A stretch of DNA of 64,000 nucleotides from an uncultured Opitutaceae bacterium (GTDB taxonomy: Bacteria > Verrucomicrobiota > Verrucomicrobiia > Opitutales > Opitutaceae): the NCBI GenBank assembly GCA_903891325.1, contig CAITEC010000042.1, positions 31,988 through 95,987 of the forward strand, given 5' to 3'. Shown one piece after another: positions 1 through 10,653 of the stretch. The notes under the pieces were generated by a model. It had not been told where the DNA came from and made no database searches. It worked only from the letters and a program-made list of their open reading frames with translations. The position numbers and the translations under genes were made by a program. Within the stretch, counting starts at the first letter, position 1. Every line of letters starts with the position of its first letter.

Positions 1-39
1 GTACCCTCGGTCGAAACCACAAAGATCCAAGGTCATGCC

Positions 40-456
40 ATGAAATCAAACACTTGCCGATTCACCCGCCGCACCGCCATCGCCGCCGCCACGGGCGCGC
101 TCCTCGCCGCTGCCATCCTCACCACGTCCGGATGCCTCGCGGTCGCCGCGGGTGCCGGAGCGGGTGCGACAGTGGCCTACGTGCGCGGCGACCTCGACGC
201 GACGCTCAACGCCGGGTTCGAGAAGTCCGTGCGGGCGACCAATAGCGCCGTCTCCGACCTCCACTATGCGAAGGTCAGCGAGAAGCGCGACGACCTCCAG
301 GATACGATCATCGCGCGAAACGCGGCCGACAAGAAGATCGAGCTGCACATCGAGCGGCTCGGCGACGACGCGACCAAGCTCAAGATCCGGGTCGGGACCT
401 TTGGCGATAACGCCATCCAGGTTGAGGTACTTACCAAGATTCAGTCCGAGCTATAA
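40..456 (+). CDS. DUF3568-like small lipoprotein
   Basis: ORF 138 aa; N-terminal signal with lipobox-like TTSGC; YVRGDL...A...A and RVGTFGD motifs typical of the DUF3568 family. Confidence 0.7.
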   Translation: MKSNTCRFTRRTAIAAATGALLAAAILTTSGCLAVAAGAGAGATVAYVRGDLDATLNAGFEKSVRATNSAVSDLHYAKVSEKRDDLQDTIIARNAADKKIELHIERLGDDATKLKIRVGTFGDNAIQVEVLTKIQSEL

Positions 457-536
457 AGAGTTGGAGTAAAAAGGGTTCCAATCGTACATCTCTGTCGGGG
501 CCTTAATCTTCGGCGAATTGAGCCGTTGTAGTCCCC

Positions 537-1379
537 ATGGACGCAGAGGCGCAGATCGACAGGGAGCTGCTCCATGTCGCCGAGAGGCTGCCCACCGCCC
601 CCCGTATTCTTGTCGAATTGGGAGGCATCATTGACGACGCCTATGTGGAAATGGACGACGTGATCGAGCTGCTGCGGCAGGATGCGCCGCTCGCCGCGCA
701 GATCATCCGGATGTCCAATTGCGCGATCTACGCCTCGCCGATCCCGGTCGGCTCGCTTGAGCGGGCCCTGATTGTCCTGGGATTCGCCGAAGTCCACCGG
801 CTGGTCGGGGCCGTGGCCGCCGCGCAGTTGGCTGAGCAAAAAATGCGGATGTACCCGATCGACGGGCCCAGGCTGCGCATGAACACGCTCTTCGTGGCGG
901 TGTTCATGGAGGAACTTGCGCGGTGGACGGGCGAGCGGCCGCGGAGCTGCTACACGATCGGGCTCTTGCGCCCGATTGGGATGATGGCGCTGGAGCGGAT
1001 GAAACCCCGAATCGAGGGATTGCGCCCCTTCCTTGAGAGCGGGGAGACCGTCCTCGACGAGTGGGAGCGGAAGACCTGGGGCATCACGAACTCCGAGGCC
1101 GCCGAGCACATCCTCACCCATTGGAGGCTGCCGCACGACACGGTCTCGGCGATCCGCCACCATTACCGGCCGACCGGCCTCCAGCATCCCCTCATCCACC
1201 TCTTGACGCTCGCCGCCTCCGCGGCGGCCGACATCGGCTATGCGATCCCCGGCGAGCAGCACTATTGGGAGCTCTCCTCCAAGACCTTTGCCAAGGCGGG
1301 CCTCGACCCCGGCCTGCTGCCGATCGTCACCGAGCGCGCGCAGCGCAAGTTTGCGCAGCTGAACCTGCTCGTCGAGTGA
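537..1379 (+). CDS. HDOD domain-containing protein
   Basis: 280 aa; HDOD-like pattern (LP..P.I...L, D..L.A.I...SNCA.Y, AL..LGF..V..L). Confidence 0.75.
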   Translation: MDAEAQIDRELLHVAERLPTAPRILVELGGIIDDAYVEMDDVIELLRQDAPLAAQIIRMSNCAIYASPIPVGSLERALIVLGFAEVHRLVGAVAAAQLAEQKMRMYPIDGPRLRMNTLFVAVFMEELARWTGERPRSCYTIGLLRPIGMMALERMKPRIEGLRPFLESGETVLDEWERKTWGITNSEAAEHILTHWRLPHDTVSAIRHHYRPTGLQHPLIHLLTLAASAAADIGYAIPGEQHYWELSSKTFAKAGLDPGLLPIVTERAQRKFAQLNLLVE

Positions 1380-1451
1380 CCGGGGGCGCAGAGTCTTGAT
1401 TCCTCGGGCGGCCTGTTGAGGGAGACCGCCGTCCCGGCGCCGACCGGCAAG

Positions 1452-2336
1452 TCAGGAGACCGTCAGGCTGTTCAGGAGCTGGACCGCGTTCTCGTAGTCG
1501 CCCTTGGTCTCGACGCGGAGCTGCTCAAGGTCGTTCGCGCAGAGGCCCAGGCAGGCCAGGATCGGCGGCTCGGGCAGCGGCGGGATAGCGTCGGGGGCCG
1601 CGTGGGCGGCCTCCTTCATCCACTTGGCGACGTGGAGCACGCAGGCGAGCGGCACGTGGATGCCGGCCTCCTTCGGGGCGAACTGCCAGCGGATCGGCTG
1701 CACGATCGCCGGATGGAAGGACCAGCGCCGAAGGAGCACCGCCGCGGCGGCCGCGTTCGTGAAGCCGAGGACGCGGTGCTCCTCGTCGATGCTCCGCCGG
1801 GGGAAGGACCCGTGCCTGAAGCTGAGATTCTTCGCATTCTTCGTGTTCCAGGCGTCGATGGCGATCAACCCGACCATGTGGAAAAATCCCACGGTGTACG
1901 CGGAGCGGCCCTCAAGCCCGACCAGCACGGCGATCTTCTCGGAGGCGAGCGCGCAGGTGAAGGACTGGCGCCACAGCGAGTCACGCCTGATCGAATAGGT
2001 CGGCAGGTCCCAGGCGAGGAGCTCGGAGGCGACGGCATTGGTCACCAGCTCGCAGACCTTGACGAGCCCGACGCGGCTCACGGCCTCCTCGATTCTCGAT
2101 GAGCGCTCGCCGTTGTTGTAATAGGCGCTGTTGCTCAGCTGGAGGACGGCGGCGGCCACTCCCTGGTCGAAGCTGATCAGCGCGGCGATGCTGTCGATTG
2201 ACGCGCTGTCATCCTTCAGCGCGTCCATGACCTTGGGCAGCACCTCCGGGGAGGAGGGGAGATGGTCGAGGCCCGAGACCATCTCGTCCGGTCCGAGCAA
2301 GCCGTCCGAAAACTTGGGCGTGGGGAAGGTGCGCAT
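1452..2336 (-). CDS. HDOD domain-containing protein
   Basis: 294 aa; LPSSPEVLPKVM...SFDQGVAAAVLQLSNSAYYN...EEAVSRVGL HDOD signature. Confidence 0.8.
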   Translation of the reverse strand: MRTFPTPKFSDGLLGPDEMVSGLDHLPSSPEVLPKVMDALKDDSASIDSIAALISFDQGVAAAVLQLSNSAYYNNGERSSRIEEAVSRVGLVKVCELVTNAVASELLAWDLPTYSIRRDSLWRQSFTCALASEKIAVLVGLEGRSAYTVGFFHMVGLIAIDAWNTKNAKNLSFRHGSFPRRSIDEEHRVLGFTNAAAAAVLLRRWSFHPAIVQPIRWQFAPKEAGIHVPLACVLHVAKWMKEAAHAAPDAIPPLPEPPILACLGLCANDLEQLRVETKGDYENAVQLLNSLTVS

Positions 2337-2470
2337 GCGTACGTATTTTCCTCTTATACGGCGCAGATCCCGGCGGACTTTAGCCTAAGTCTCGGAATTT
2401 GCGTCGGATAAAACACCTTGTAGGCTGGCCTTCTCCGGACCAATTATCGTCCCGAACCGCCCTCAAAGAG

Positions 2471-4135
2471 ATGGAATACGCCCTTGGAATAGACTTCGGC
2501 ACCAATTCCGTGCGAGCCCTTGTCGTCCGCTGCCGCGACGGGGCTGAAGCGGGATCCTGCGTGGTCGATTATCCCGGCGGCGAGCAGGGAATCCTGCTCG
2601 ACAGGACCGACCACAACCTGGCCCGGCAGGACCCCGCCGACATCCTCTTTGGCCTGGAAAAGAGCGTCCGGGGCGCCCTCGCCGCCGCGAAGCGGCGCCA
2701 CGGGGTTTCGCCCGGCAGCATCGTCGGGATCGGTGTTGATACCACTGGATCCAGCCCCATCCCCGTGGATCGCGGGAACCGTCCCCTCGCCCTTTCGGCC
2801 CGGTGGAAGCGCAACCTGTCGGCCCATTGCTGGTTGTGGAAGGACCACACGAGCTGGCGCGAGGCGGCCCGGATCACGGAATTGGCGGCCCGGATCAGGC
2901 CCCGGTACATCGCCAAGTGCGGCAACACCTATTCCTCGGAATGGTGGTGGTCAAAGATTTGGCACTGCCTGCGGACCGCTCCCGATGTCTTTTCGGCCGC
3001 GTATTCATGGGTTGAGATGGCCGACTGGGTTCCCTCGGTCCTCGCCGGGGTGGACGATCCCCTGAAGGTGGTCCGCGGCGTCTGCGCGGCCGGGCACAAG
3101 GCCCTCTACAGCGACGAGTGGGGCGGGCTTCCGGACAAGAAGTTCCTGGCGGCCCTGGACCCCCGGCTCGCGTCGCTCAGGGACCGGCTCTACGCGCGGG
3201 CCCACGACGCGTCGCAGGCGGCGGGAGCGCTCTGCCCGGCCTGGGCCGGGAAGCTCGGGCTGCCGGCCGGAATCCCGATCGCGATCGGGGAGTTCGACGT
3301 CCACTACGGCTCCATCGGGTCCGGGGTGAGGGAGGGAACCCTGGTCAAGGTGATCGGCACCTCAACATGCGACTGCGCCGTTGTCGCGGCCGGCCGGAAT
3401 GTGCCCGACATTCCCGGGATCTGCGGGATCGTCCCCGGGGCGATCCTGCCCGGCTTCCAGGGGATCGAGGCGGGGCAGTCGGCGGTGGGAGACATCTTCA
3501 GGTGGTGGGTCGAGGGGGTCTGCGGCGGGGACGCCGCGATGCACCGCGACCTGACCGCCGAGGCGGCCCGCCAGAAGCCCGGCGAGAGCGGGCTGCTCGC
3601 CCTGGACTGGCAGAACGGAAACCGGACGATCCTGGTCGATCCGCTGCTTACCGGCCTGCTCGTCGGCTGCACGCTGCACACGACGCGCGCCGAGATCTAC
3701 CGGGCTCTCATCGAGGGTACCGCCTTCGGCGCCCGGGCGATCATCGAGCGGATCCGCGAGTACGGGGTCCCGATCCGGCGCGTGGTCTGCGCGGGTGGGA
3801 TTGCCGAGAAGAATCCGCTGCTCATGCAGGTCTATGCCGACGTGATCGGCTGCACGATGCACGTCGCCGGCTCGAGCCAGGCCTGCGCCCTGGGCGCGGC
3901 GGTCTCCGCCGCCGTCCTGGCCGGCGTCCACCGGGACTTCCCCGCCGCGCAGCGGGCGATGACACGGCTGAAGGCCGCCTCCTACCGCCCGATTCCCGCG
4001 AACCGCAGGGTTTACAACCGGCTCTACGCGCAATACCGCTTGCTCCACGACGGATTCGGCGGGAAGGCCAAGGCGGTGGATTTCTCAAAGACAATGAAGG
4101 TCCTTCTCGCGGAGAAAGCCGCGGCAAAATCGTGA
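2471..4135 (+). CDS. araB: ribulokinase
   Basis: FGGY kinase motifs ([39 protein letters not shown]); followed by araA and araD; ATG at 2471. Confidence 0.93.
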   Translation: MEYALGIDFGTNSVRALVVRCRDGAEAGSCVVDYPGGEQGILLDRTDHNLARQDPADILFGLEKSVRGALAAAKRRHGVSPGSIVGIGVDTTGSSPIPVDRGNRPLALSARWKRNLSAHCWLWKDHTSWREAARITELAARIRPRYIAKCGNTYSSEWWWSKIWHCLRTAPDVFSAAYSWVEMADWVPSVLAGVDDPLKVVRGVCAAGHKALYSDEWGGLPDKKFLAALDPRLASLRDRLYARAHDASQAAGALCPAWAGKLGLPAGIPIAIGEFDVHYGSIGSGVREGTLVKVIGTSTCDCAVVAAGRNVPDIPGICGIVPGAILPGFQGIEAGQSAVGDIFRWWVEGVCGGDAAMHRDLTAEAARQKPGESGLLALDWQNGNRTILVDPLLTGLLVGCTLHTTRAEIYRALIEGTAFGARAIIERIREYGVPIRRVVCAGGIAEKNPLLMQVYADVIGCTMHVAGSSQACALGAAVSAAVLAGVHRDFPAAQRAMTRLKAASYRPIPANRRVYNRLYAQYRLLHDGFGGKAKAVDFSKTMKVLLAEKAAAKS

Positions 4136-5649
4136 TCAAGCAACTCCCCCCCTCCGAGGTCTGGTTTGTGACCGGATCGCAGCACCTCTACGGCCCCGGC
4201 CCCCTCCGGCAGGTGGCCTCGAACGCCCGGGCGATCGTCGCCGGGCTTGGCGCCTCGGGGCGTCTGCCGCTCCGGCTCGTCTTCAAGCCGGTCGTGACGA
4301 CGCCGGCGGAGATCCGCGCCCTGTGCGGGGAGGCCAACGCCGCCCCGGCCTGCGCGGGCCTGGTCCTGTGGATGCACACCTTCTCCCCGGCGAAGATGTG
4401 GATCGGCGGGCTGTCAGCCCTCCGCAAGCCCTTCCTGCACCTCCACACCCAGTTCAACCGCGACCTGCCGTGGGAGACGATCGACATGGATTTCATGAAC
4501 CTGAACCAGGCCGCCCACGGCGACCGGGAGGCGGGTTTCCTCCACACGCGGATGGGCCTGCGCCGGAAGATCGTGGTCGGGCACTGGCAGGACGGCGAGG
4601 TCCAGGACCGGCTCGGGGCCTGGATGCGGGTGGCGCGGGCCTGGCACGACTGGCAGGGGGCCTCGTTCGCGCGTTTCGGCGACAACATGCGCCAGGTCGC
4701 CGTCACCGATGGCGACAAGGTCGCCGCGGAGATCGCATTTGGCTGGTCGGTTAACGGATACGGCGTGGGCGAGCTCGCCGCGGAGATTGCGGCGGTCGGC
4801 GAGGCCGCGCTCCGCCGGCTCTGCGCGGAGTACGAGGAGCTCTATGCGGTCTCCCCGGAGCTGCGCAAGGGCGGCGCCCGGCACGACTCGCTGCGGGAGG
4901 GAGCCCGTATCGAGATCGGACTGCGGTCCTTCCTGAAGGCCGGCGGGTTCAAGGGATTCACGACCACCTTCGAGGACCTCCACGGCCTCCGGCAGTTGCC
5001 GGGGCTCGCCGTCCAGCGGCTGATGGCCGAGGGCTACGGCTTCGGCGCGGAGGGGGACTGGAAGACCTGCGCCCTCCTGCGCGCGATGAAGGTGATCGGG
5101 TCGGACCTGGACGGCGGTACCTCCTTCATGGAGGACTACACCTATCACCTCCACCCCGACGGGCACCTGGTCCTCGGCGCCCACATGCTCGAGGTCTGCC
5201 CGTCGATCGCGGTGGGAAAGCCGTCGCTCGAGGTCCATCCGCTGGGAATCGGGGGCAGGGAGGACCCGGTCAGGCTCGTCTTCAGCGCCCCCCCCGGGCC
5301 CGCCGTCAACGCGTCGCTCGTGGACTTGGGTGGCCGCTTCCGGCTCATCGTGAACGAGGTCGACGCGGTGGAGCCGCCGAGCCGCCTGCCGCGGCTCCCG
5401 GTGGCCCGCGCCGTCTGGAAATGCCGGCCGGACTTCAAGACGGCCTGCGGCGCCTGGATCCGGGCGGGCGGAGCCCATCACACCGGTTTCAGCTTCGCCG
5501 TGACCGCCGAGCATCTGGGCGACCTCGCGGACCTGGCGGGAATCGAGGCGGTCGTGATCGACGGCTCGACGACCCGGTCGGGCTTCGAGAAGGAACTGCG
5601 CTGGAACGAGGCGTACTTCCACATGGGACGGGGCCCGTCGCCATGCTGA
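4132..5649 (+). CDS. araA: L-arabinose isomerase
   Basis: [12 protein letters not shown] start, [30 protein letters not shown] motifs; GTG start overlaps the araB stop (GTGA). Confidence 0.95.
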   Translation: MIKQLPPSEVWFVTGSQHLYGPGPLRQVASNARAIVAGLGASGRLPLRLVFKPVVTTPAEIRALCGEANAAPACAGLVLWMHTFSPAKMWIGGLSALRKPFLHLHTQFNRDLPWETIDMDFMNLNQAAHGDREAGFLHTRMGLRRKIVVGHWQDGEVQDRLGAWMRVARAWHDWQGASFARFGDNMRQVAVTDGDKVAAEIAFGWSVNGYGVGELAAEIAAVGEAALRRLCAEYEELYAVSPELRKGGARHDSLREGARIEIGLRSFLKAGGFKGFTTTFEDLHGLRQLPGLAVQRLMAEGYGFGAEGDWKTCALLRAMKVIGSDLDGGTSFMEDYTYHLHPDGHLVLGAHMLEVCPSIAVGKPSLEVHPLGIGGREDPVRLVFSAPPGPAVNASLVDLGGRFRLIVNEVDAVEPPSRLPRLPVARAVWKCRPDFKTACGAWIRAGGAHHTGFSFAVTAEHLGDLADLAGIEAVVIDGSTTRSGFEKELRWNEAYFHMGRGPSPC

Positions 5650-6332
5650 CCGAGCTCAAGCGCGAGGCCTGCGAGGCGAACCGGAGCCTGCCCGGCCACG
5701 GGCTCGTCCACCTGAATTTCGGCAACGCGAGCGCCCTGGACCGCCGCCGCGGAATTTTCGCGATCAAGCCGAGCGGGGTCGACTACGCGCGGCTCCGGCC
5801 CGCGGACATGGTCCTCGTCGACCTGGAGGGCCGCAGGGTCGAGGGCAGCCTCCGGCCGTCGTCGGACACGCCCACGCACCTGGAGTTGTACCGGAAATTC
5901 GAGTCGATCGGCGGGGTCGTCCACACCCACTCCCTTTACGCGACCGCCTTCGCCCAGGCCGGGCGGCCGATCCCCGCACTGGGCACGACCCACTCCGATT
6001 TTTTCCGCGGGAAGATCCCGGTGACCCGGCTGCTCCGCAGGCGCGAGATCGCCGGCGACTACGAGACGGAGACCGGACGGGTGATCTGCGAGGCCTTCCG
6101 GGGCCTCGATCCCGCCGCGGTTCCCGGCGTGCTGGTGAACCGGCACGCCCCCTTCGCCTGGGGGCCCACGGTCGCAAAGGCGCTGGAGAACGCCGTTGCC
6201 GTCGAGCTTTGCGCGCGAATGGCCTTCCTGACCCTGCAGCTCAGGCCGACGGTGGGCGCGATCGACCCGGTCCTTCTCGACCGGCACTTCCTGAGGAAGC
6301 ACGGGGCGCAGGCGTACTACGGCCAGCCCTGA
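5643..6332 (+). CDS. araD: L-ribulose-5-phosphate 4-epimerase
   Basis: Class II aldolase fold motifs ([32 protein letters not shown]); overlaps araA end. Confidence 0.92.
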   Translation: MLTELKREACEANRSLPGHGLVHLNFGNASALDRRRGIFAIKPSGVDYARLRPADMVLVDLEGRRVEGSLRPSSDTPTHLELYRKFESIGGVVHTHSLYATAFAQAGRPIPALGTTHSDFFRGKIPVTRLLRRREIAGDYETETGRVICEAFRGLDPAAVPGVLVNRHAPFAWGPTVAKALENAVAVELCARMAFLTLQLRPTVGAIDPVLLDRHFLRKHGAQAYYGQP

Positions 6333-6341
6333 GGCGGCCGT

Positions 6342-7331
6342 TCACTTGCCCGCGTACCAGAAGGACCGGCGCCAGTTGTGGCGGCGGAGCCGGGCCAGGA
6401 GCTCGGGCGGGAGGTCGGGCAGGTCGCTGACCGCGCAGTTCGCCTCGGCCTGGGACACGTTCCGGATCCCGGGGATCACGGTGGAGACCGCCGGATGCGC
6501 CAGCGCGAACTTGATCGCTGCCTGGGCAAGCGTGTAGCCGGAGCCCTCCAGGTCGCGGCGCACCTTCTCGACGCGCAGGACCGTGCGGTTCAGCCGGTCG
6601 CCGGCGAAGTAAAACGAGCGGAAGTCGTCCGGGGCGAACCGGGTCGCGCCGTTGAATTTTCCGGTAAGCGATCCCTCGTCGAAGACGACGCGGACGATGA
6701 CGCCGACGCCGCACTCCAGCGCCGCGTCGAGCAATTCGGCGGCCGGCTCCTGCTCGAAGATGTTGTAGATGACCTGGACGGAGTCGATCCAGCCGTCGCG
6801 CATGAGCTGGATCACGCTGTTCTGGTCGTTCTCCGGGGTGGAGATCCCGACCAGCCCGATCTTCCCCTCCTTCTGAAGATCGCGGAGGACCCTGAAGGGC
6901 GTCGGGTTGCGGTTCCACGCGCGCGTCCAGGTGTGAAGCTGGAGCAGATCGATCCTCGCGGTCCCGAGGTTGGCGAGCCGCTCCTCAACGCTGCTGCGCA
7001 GGTAGTCCTCGGGATAGCGCTCGTCGGCCTTGCAGTAGGGCGAAGGGGGCCAGATGCCGGCGACCGGCGGGGTCTTTGTCGCGACAACGATGCGGGATGT
7101 CTGGTCGGCCGCGGCCCGCTCCCGGAGCATCTGGCCGATCAGGCGCTCGCTGCGGCCCTCGCCGTAGCCGGCCGCCGTGTCGATGAAGTTCACTCCGCAT
7201 TCCAGCGCCGCGTGGAGCGCGGCCAGGGAGTCGCGGTCCGACTGGGCGCCCCACGAGCCGCCGATCGCCCAGGCGCCGAAGCCGACTTCCGAGCAGGAGA
7301 ACCCGTGCTTTCCAAAGGGGCGGTATTTCAT
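6342..7331 (-). CDS. aldo/keto reductase
   Basis: 329 aa; GVNFIDTAAGYGEGRSE, LLQLHTW, GI(S)TPEN AKR motifs. Confidence 0.9.
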   Translation of the reverse strand: MKYRPFGKHGFSCSEVGFGAWAIGGSWGAQSDRDSLAALHAALECGVNFIDTAAGYGEGRSERLIGQMLRERAAADQTSRIVVATKTPPVAGIWPPSPYCKADERYPEDYLRSSVEERLANLGTARIDLLQLHTWTRAWNRNPTPFRVLRDLQKEGKIGLVGISTPENDQNSVIQLMRDGWIDSVQVIYNIFEQEPAAELLDAALECGVGVIVRVVFDEGSLTGKFNGATRFAPDDFRSFYFAGDRLNRTVLRVEKVRRDLEGSGYTLAQAAIKFALAHPAVSTVIPGIRNVSQAEANCAVSDLPDLPPELLARLRRHNWRRSFWYAGK

Positions 7332-7346
7332 GGGGTGGCGGGCCCG

Positions 7347-8231
7347 TCAGCCGGGAAAGTGCTGCGCTATCTTAGCCTTGAGAAAGCGGACCGACTCAAG
7401 CAAATCCTCCCGGCCGTTCATCCCGTCCTCGATCGAGATCCAGGAGTTGAAGCCGACCGCGGCGAGGGTGGAAAAGATCCGGTCGTAGTCGTTGAGGCCC
7501 CGGCCGATGACCCCGTGCGAGAGCCGGCTCGCGTAGCCCAGCGAGTCCTCCTCGCGGCGCAGGTCCTCGATCGTGCCGGACTTCAGGTAGCGGTCGCTCG
7601 CGTGCATGGAGACCACGCGGTGCTTCACCTTCTCGAGCAGCACGAGGGGATCCTCCCCGGCGAGGATCGTGTTCGAGGGGTCGTAGTTGACGCCGAACCA
7701 CGGGGACTCGATCCGGTTCACGATCTCGACGAAGACATCCATCTTCTGGGCGAACTCGGGGTGCTTCCAGTAGTTGTCCTTGTAGTGGTTCTCCAGCGTC
7801 AGGATCACCCCGTGGCTCTCCGCGAAGGGGAGCAGCCCGGTGATCACGCGCACAACCTGGTCCACGCCCGCCGCCCGGGTCAATTCGGGGCGGCGCTGGC
7901 CCGACAGGACGCGGCAGAACCGGCCCCCGAAGTAGGCGGTGATCTCGATCATCCGCCTCTCGCGGTCGATCTCCCGCCGGAGCCGCTCCGGGTCTGTCTC
8001 GGTGAAGTCCGGCGAGCAGCAGAGCATCGGCATCTCCAGGCCGTGCCGGTAAAGGCTGTCCCGGGTCCGCTCGAGGAATCCGGGGTCGTCGTCGATGAAG
8101 CCGGAGTAGAACTCGAGCCCCTCGACGCCGAGCGTGGCGCCGATCCCGATCCACTCGTCGAGCGTCATCGTCCGGTCGACGACCAGGGCGTCGATGAAGC
8201 ACTTGGGAAAGGCGGCGAGCCGGGGTCTCAT
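7347..8231 (-). CDS. sugar phosphate isomerase/epimerase family (xylose isomerase-like TIM barrel)
   Basis: LTLENHYKDN, NYDPSN, HASDR, ISIEDG motifs; ATG at 8231. Confidence 0.85.
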   Translation of the reverse strand: MRPRLAAFPKCFIDALVVDRTMTLDEWIGIGATLGVEGLEFYSGFIDDDPGFLERTRDSLYRHGLEMPMLCCSPDFTETDPERLRREIDRERRMIEITAYFGGRFCRVLSGQRRPELTRAAGVDQVVRVITGLLPFAESHGVILTLENHYKDNYWKHPEFAQKMDVFVEIVNRIESPWFGVNYDPSNTILAGEDPLVLLEKVKHRVVSMHASDRYLKSGTIEDLRREEDSLGYASRLSHGVIGRGLNDYDRIFSTLAAVGFNSWISIEDGMNGREDLLESVRFLKAKIAQHFPG

Positions 8232-9277
8232 TGCGGGGTGAGGACGCCCTTCACAATCCGGCCGGAGTGCATCTCCTCGAAGGCCTCGTGCCATTGCGCG
8301 AGCGGCGAGATCCGGTTGAGGACCAGGTCCAGGTTGAGCTGCCCGGAGGAGAGGAGGGCGATCACCTTCTCCCACACCGGCCAGTTGTGCGAGAAGCTGC
8401 CCTGGAGCGTGACCGCCTTCTGGACCAGCGGGTCGAGCGAGAAGTTCAGGGGCTGCGGGCCCCATCCGACCTTGGTGATCTGGCCGGCGGGGCGGACAAT
8501 CTCCATCGCCAGCTTGAGGGTCGCGGACACGCCGGCGGCGTCGATCACCAGGTCGAGCCCGTAGCCGTCGCCGAAATTCCTGACCCAGGCGGCGACGTCC
8601 TCGCCCGCCGCCCCCAGGGTGACGTTCGCCCCCAGTTTGCGCGCCGTGTCAAGCCGGTGCGCGTCGGCGGGGATGCCGATCACGATCACGGTCCCGGCGC
8701 CGGCAATCCTCGCCATCATCGCGCAGAGCAGCCCGATCGGCCCGGGCCCGATCACCGCCACCGTGTCGCCGGGCCGGATGTGGGAATTCACGCAGCTTGC
8801 GTTGTAGGCGACGCAGCAGGGTTCCGTGAGGGCGGCCGTCTCGAAGGCGAGGTGGGGGGGGATCCGGTGCAGGCAGCGCTCGGGCACCTTGGCGAAGCGG
8901 GTCATGGCCCCGTTGACGCCGTAGCCGAATCCGAGCCGGTTCGGGTCGAGGTTGTAAAGCCCCTGGCGGGAGTAGGGCGACGCGGCGTCGATGACGGCGG
9001 CGGTCTCGCTGACCACCCGGTCGCCCTCGGAAAAGCCGCGGACCAGCCGGCCCTTCTTCGCGATCACCCCGGAGAATTCGTGCCCGAGGACAACCGGATA
9101 GTTCACCTTCCAGCTCTGCTTCCCGGTGAACTGGTGCAGGTCGCTCCCGCAGATGCCGACCGCCTGGACCGCGAGGAGCACGTCGCTCTCCCCGATCTCG
9201 GGAATGGGCACCTCGCGGAGATCCACACTGAAGGGCTCCGGGGAAAAATTCACCACTGCGGGCATCGTGTTGCTCAT
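8228..9277 (-). CDS. zinc-binding alcohol dehydrogenase family (MDR)
   Basis: GICGSDLHQF, GHEFSGVI, GPGPIGLL; 4-bp overlap with the downstream isomerase. Confidence 0.88.
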   Translation of the reverse strand: MSNTMPAVVNFSPEPFSVDLREVPIPEIGESDVLLAVQAVGICGSDLHQFTGKQSWKVNYPVVLGHEFSGVIAKKGRLVRGFSEGDRVVSETAAVIDAASPYSRQGLYNLDPNRLGFGYGVNGAMTRFAKVPERCLHRIPPHLAFETAALTEPCCVAYNASCVNSHIRPGDTVAVIGPGPIGLLCAMMARIAGAGTVIVIGIPADAHRLDTARKLGANVTLGAAGEDVAAWVRNFGDGYGLDLVIDAAGVSATLKLAMEIVRPAGQITKVGWGPQPLNFSLDPLVQKAVTLQGSFSHNWPVWEKVIALLSSGQLNLDLVLNRISPLAQWHEAFEEMHSGRIVKGVLTPQ

Positions 9278-9340
9278 GGGCGTCGCTTTCGGGGTTTTCT
9301 ATTGCCAGTTAGCGGACCCCGAAAGCAATCTTATCTTCGG

Positions 9341-10627
9341 ATGCCCCCGCAAACCCCACCGGCGATCCGGACCACGCGCGTGCGCTTCGGGATCCTCGCG
9401 ATGCTGTTTGTGACCATCGCGATCAATTACCTGGACCGGAGCAATCTCTCGGTCGCCGCGCCCAGTCTTGCCGGGGATCTTCACTTCGACACGCGGAGAA
9501 TGGGGCTGGTCTTCTCGGCCTTCGGCTGGGCCTACGCGCTCCTGCAGATCCCCGGCGGCTGGCTCGCGGACCGGTTCGGCCTGCGCGGGCTCTATGCGCT
9601 GGCCTGCCTGCTCTGGTCGCTTGCCACCGTGCTCCAGGGGTTTGCCGGGTCCTTCCTCGCGCTGTTTGCAATGCGGCTGCTGCTCGGCGCCTTCGAGGCG
9701 CCCGCCTTCCCGATCTGCAGCCGGGTGGTGACGCTCTGGTTCCCGGAGCGCGAGCGGGCCGGGGCGACGGGTTGCTACATCGCCGGCGAGTTTGTCGGCC
9801 TGGCCTTCCTCACGCCGGTCCTGATGTTGACCCAGAGGAACTACGGATGGCAGTCGGTCTTCATCGTCACCGGCGGCATCGGGCTCCTGTGGGCGGGCGC
9901 CTGGTGGCTGCTCTACCGGGATCCCGCCCAGTCCGGCCGCGTCAACGCCGCGGAGCTGGCGCTCATCGGCGGCGGGGGAGGCTGGTCGCCGGCCGCGGTG
10001 GGCGCGCCGCCCCCGGGCAGGATCCAATGGGCCGACCTCCGGGATGTCCTGCGGCGGCGGCAGCTTTGGGGAATCTACCTTGGCCAGTACGCCAACAGCT
10101 CGATGCTCTGGTTTTTCCTCACCTGGTTTCCGACCTACCTGGTCAGGTACCGGCACTTCAACCTCGCGCAGGCGGGTTTCCTGGGATCGGTGCCCTTCCT
10201 TGCGGCCTTTTTCGGCGTCATCGTGGCGGGCCTTTTGTCGGACTTCCTGGTGCGGAGGGGATTTTCGCCGACCGCGGCCCGCAAGGCCCCGCTCGTCGGG
10301 GGCCTGGTCCTCTCCACGGGCATCATCGGTGCGAACCACGTCTCGGATCCCCGGATGGTGGTCCTGTTCCTCTCGCTGGGCCTCTTTGGCTGCGGCTGCG
10401 CCTCGATCAACTGGGTGCTGGTCTCCCTGCTCTCGCCGCGGCGGCTGGTGGGACTCACCGGCGGGGTCTTCAATTTCATCGGCAACCTGCCGTCCATCGT
10501 CGTCCCGATCATCATCGGCTTCCTGGTCCACGGCGGGAACTTCGAGCCCGCCCTGGTCTTCATGAGCTGCGTCGCCTTCGCCGGCGCGCTCGCCTTCATA
10601 TTCCTTGTCGGCCGCGTGGAGCGCTGA
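9341..10627 (+). CDS. MFS transporter (anion:cation symporter-like)
   Basis: INYLDRSNLSVAAP, GWLADRFGLR; multiple hydrophobic segments; ATG at 9341. Confidence 0.88.
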   Translation: MPPQTPPAIRTTRVRFGILAMLFVTIAINYLDRSNLSVAAPSLAGDLHFDTRRMGLVFSAFGWAYALLQIPGGWLADRFGLRGLYALACLLWSLATVLQGFAGSFLALFAMRLLLGAFEAPAFPICSRVVTLWFPERERAGATGCYIAGEFVGLAFLTPVLMLTQRNYGWQSVFIVTGGIGLLWAGAWWLLYRDPAQSGRVNAAELALIGGGGGWSPAAVGAPPPGRIQWADLRDVLRRRQLWGIYLGQYANSSMLWFFLTWFPTYLVRYRHFNLAQAGFLGSVPFLAAFFGVIVAGLLSDFLVRRGFSPTAARKAPLVGGLVLSTGIIGANHVSDPRMVVLFLSLGLFGCGCASINWVLVSLLSPRRLVGLTGGVFNFIGNLPSIVVPIIIGFLVHGGNFEPALVFMSCVAFAGALAFIFLVGRVER

Positions 10628-10653
10628 GAAGCGGCGGGCCGGACCGACCCGAT

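Noticed and set aside
441-1262. 273-aa minus-strand ORF
   Set aside because: Antisense to the HDOD gene; no domain motifs
3118-4131. N-terminal extension of the 843-aa araA ORF
   Set aside because: Region overlaps araB in another frame; real araA starts at GTG 4132
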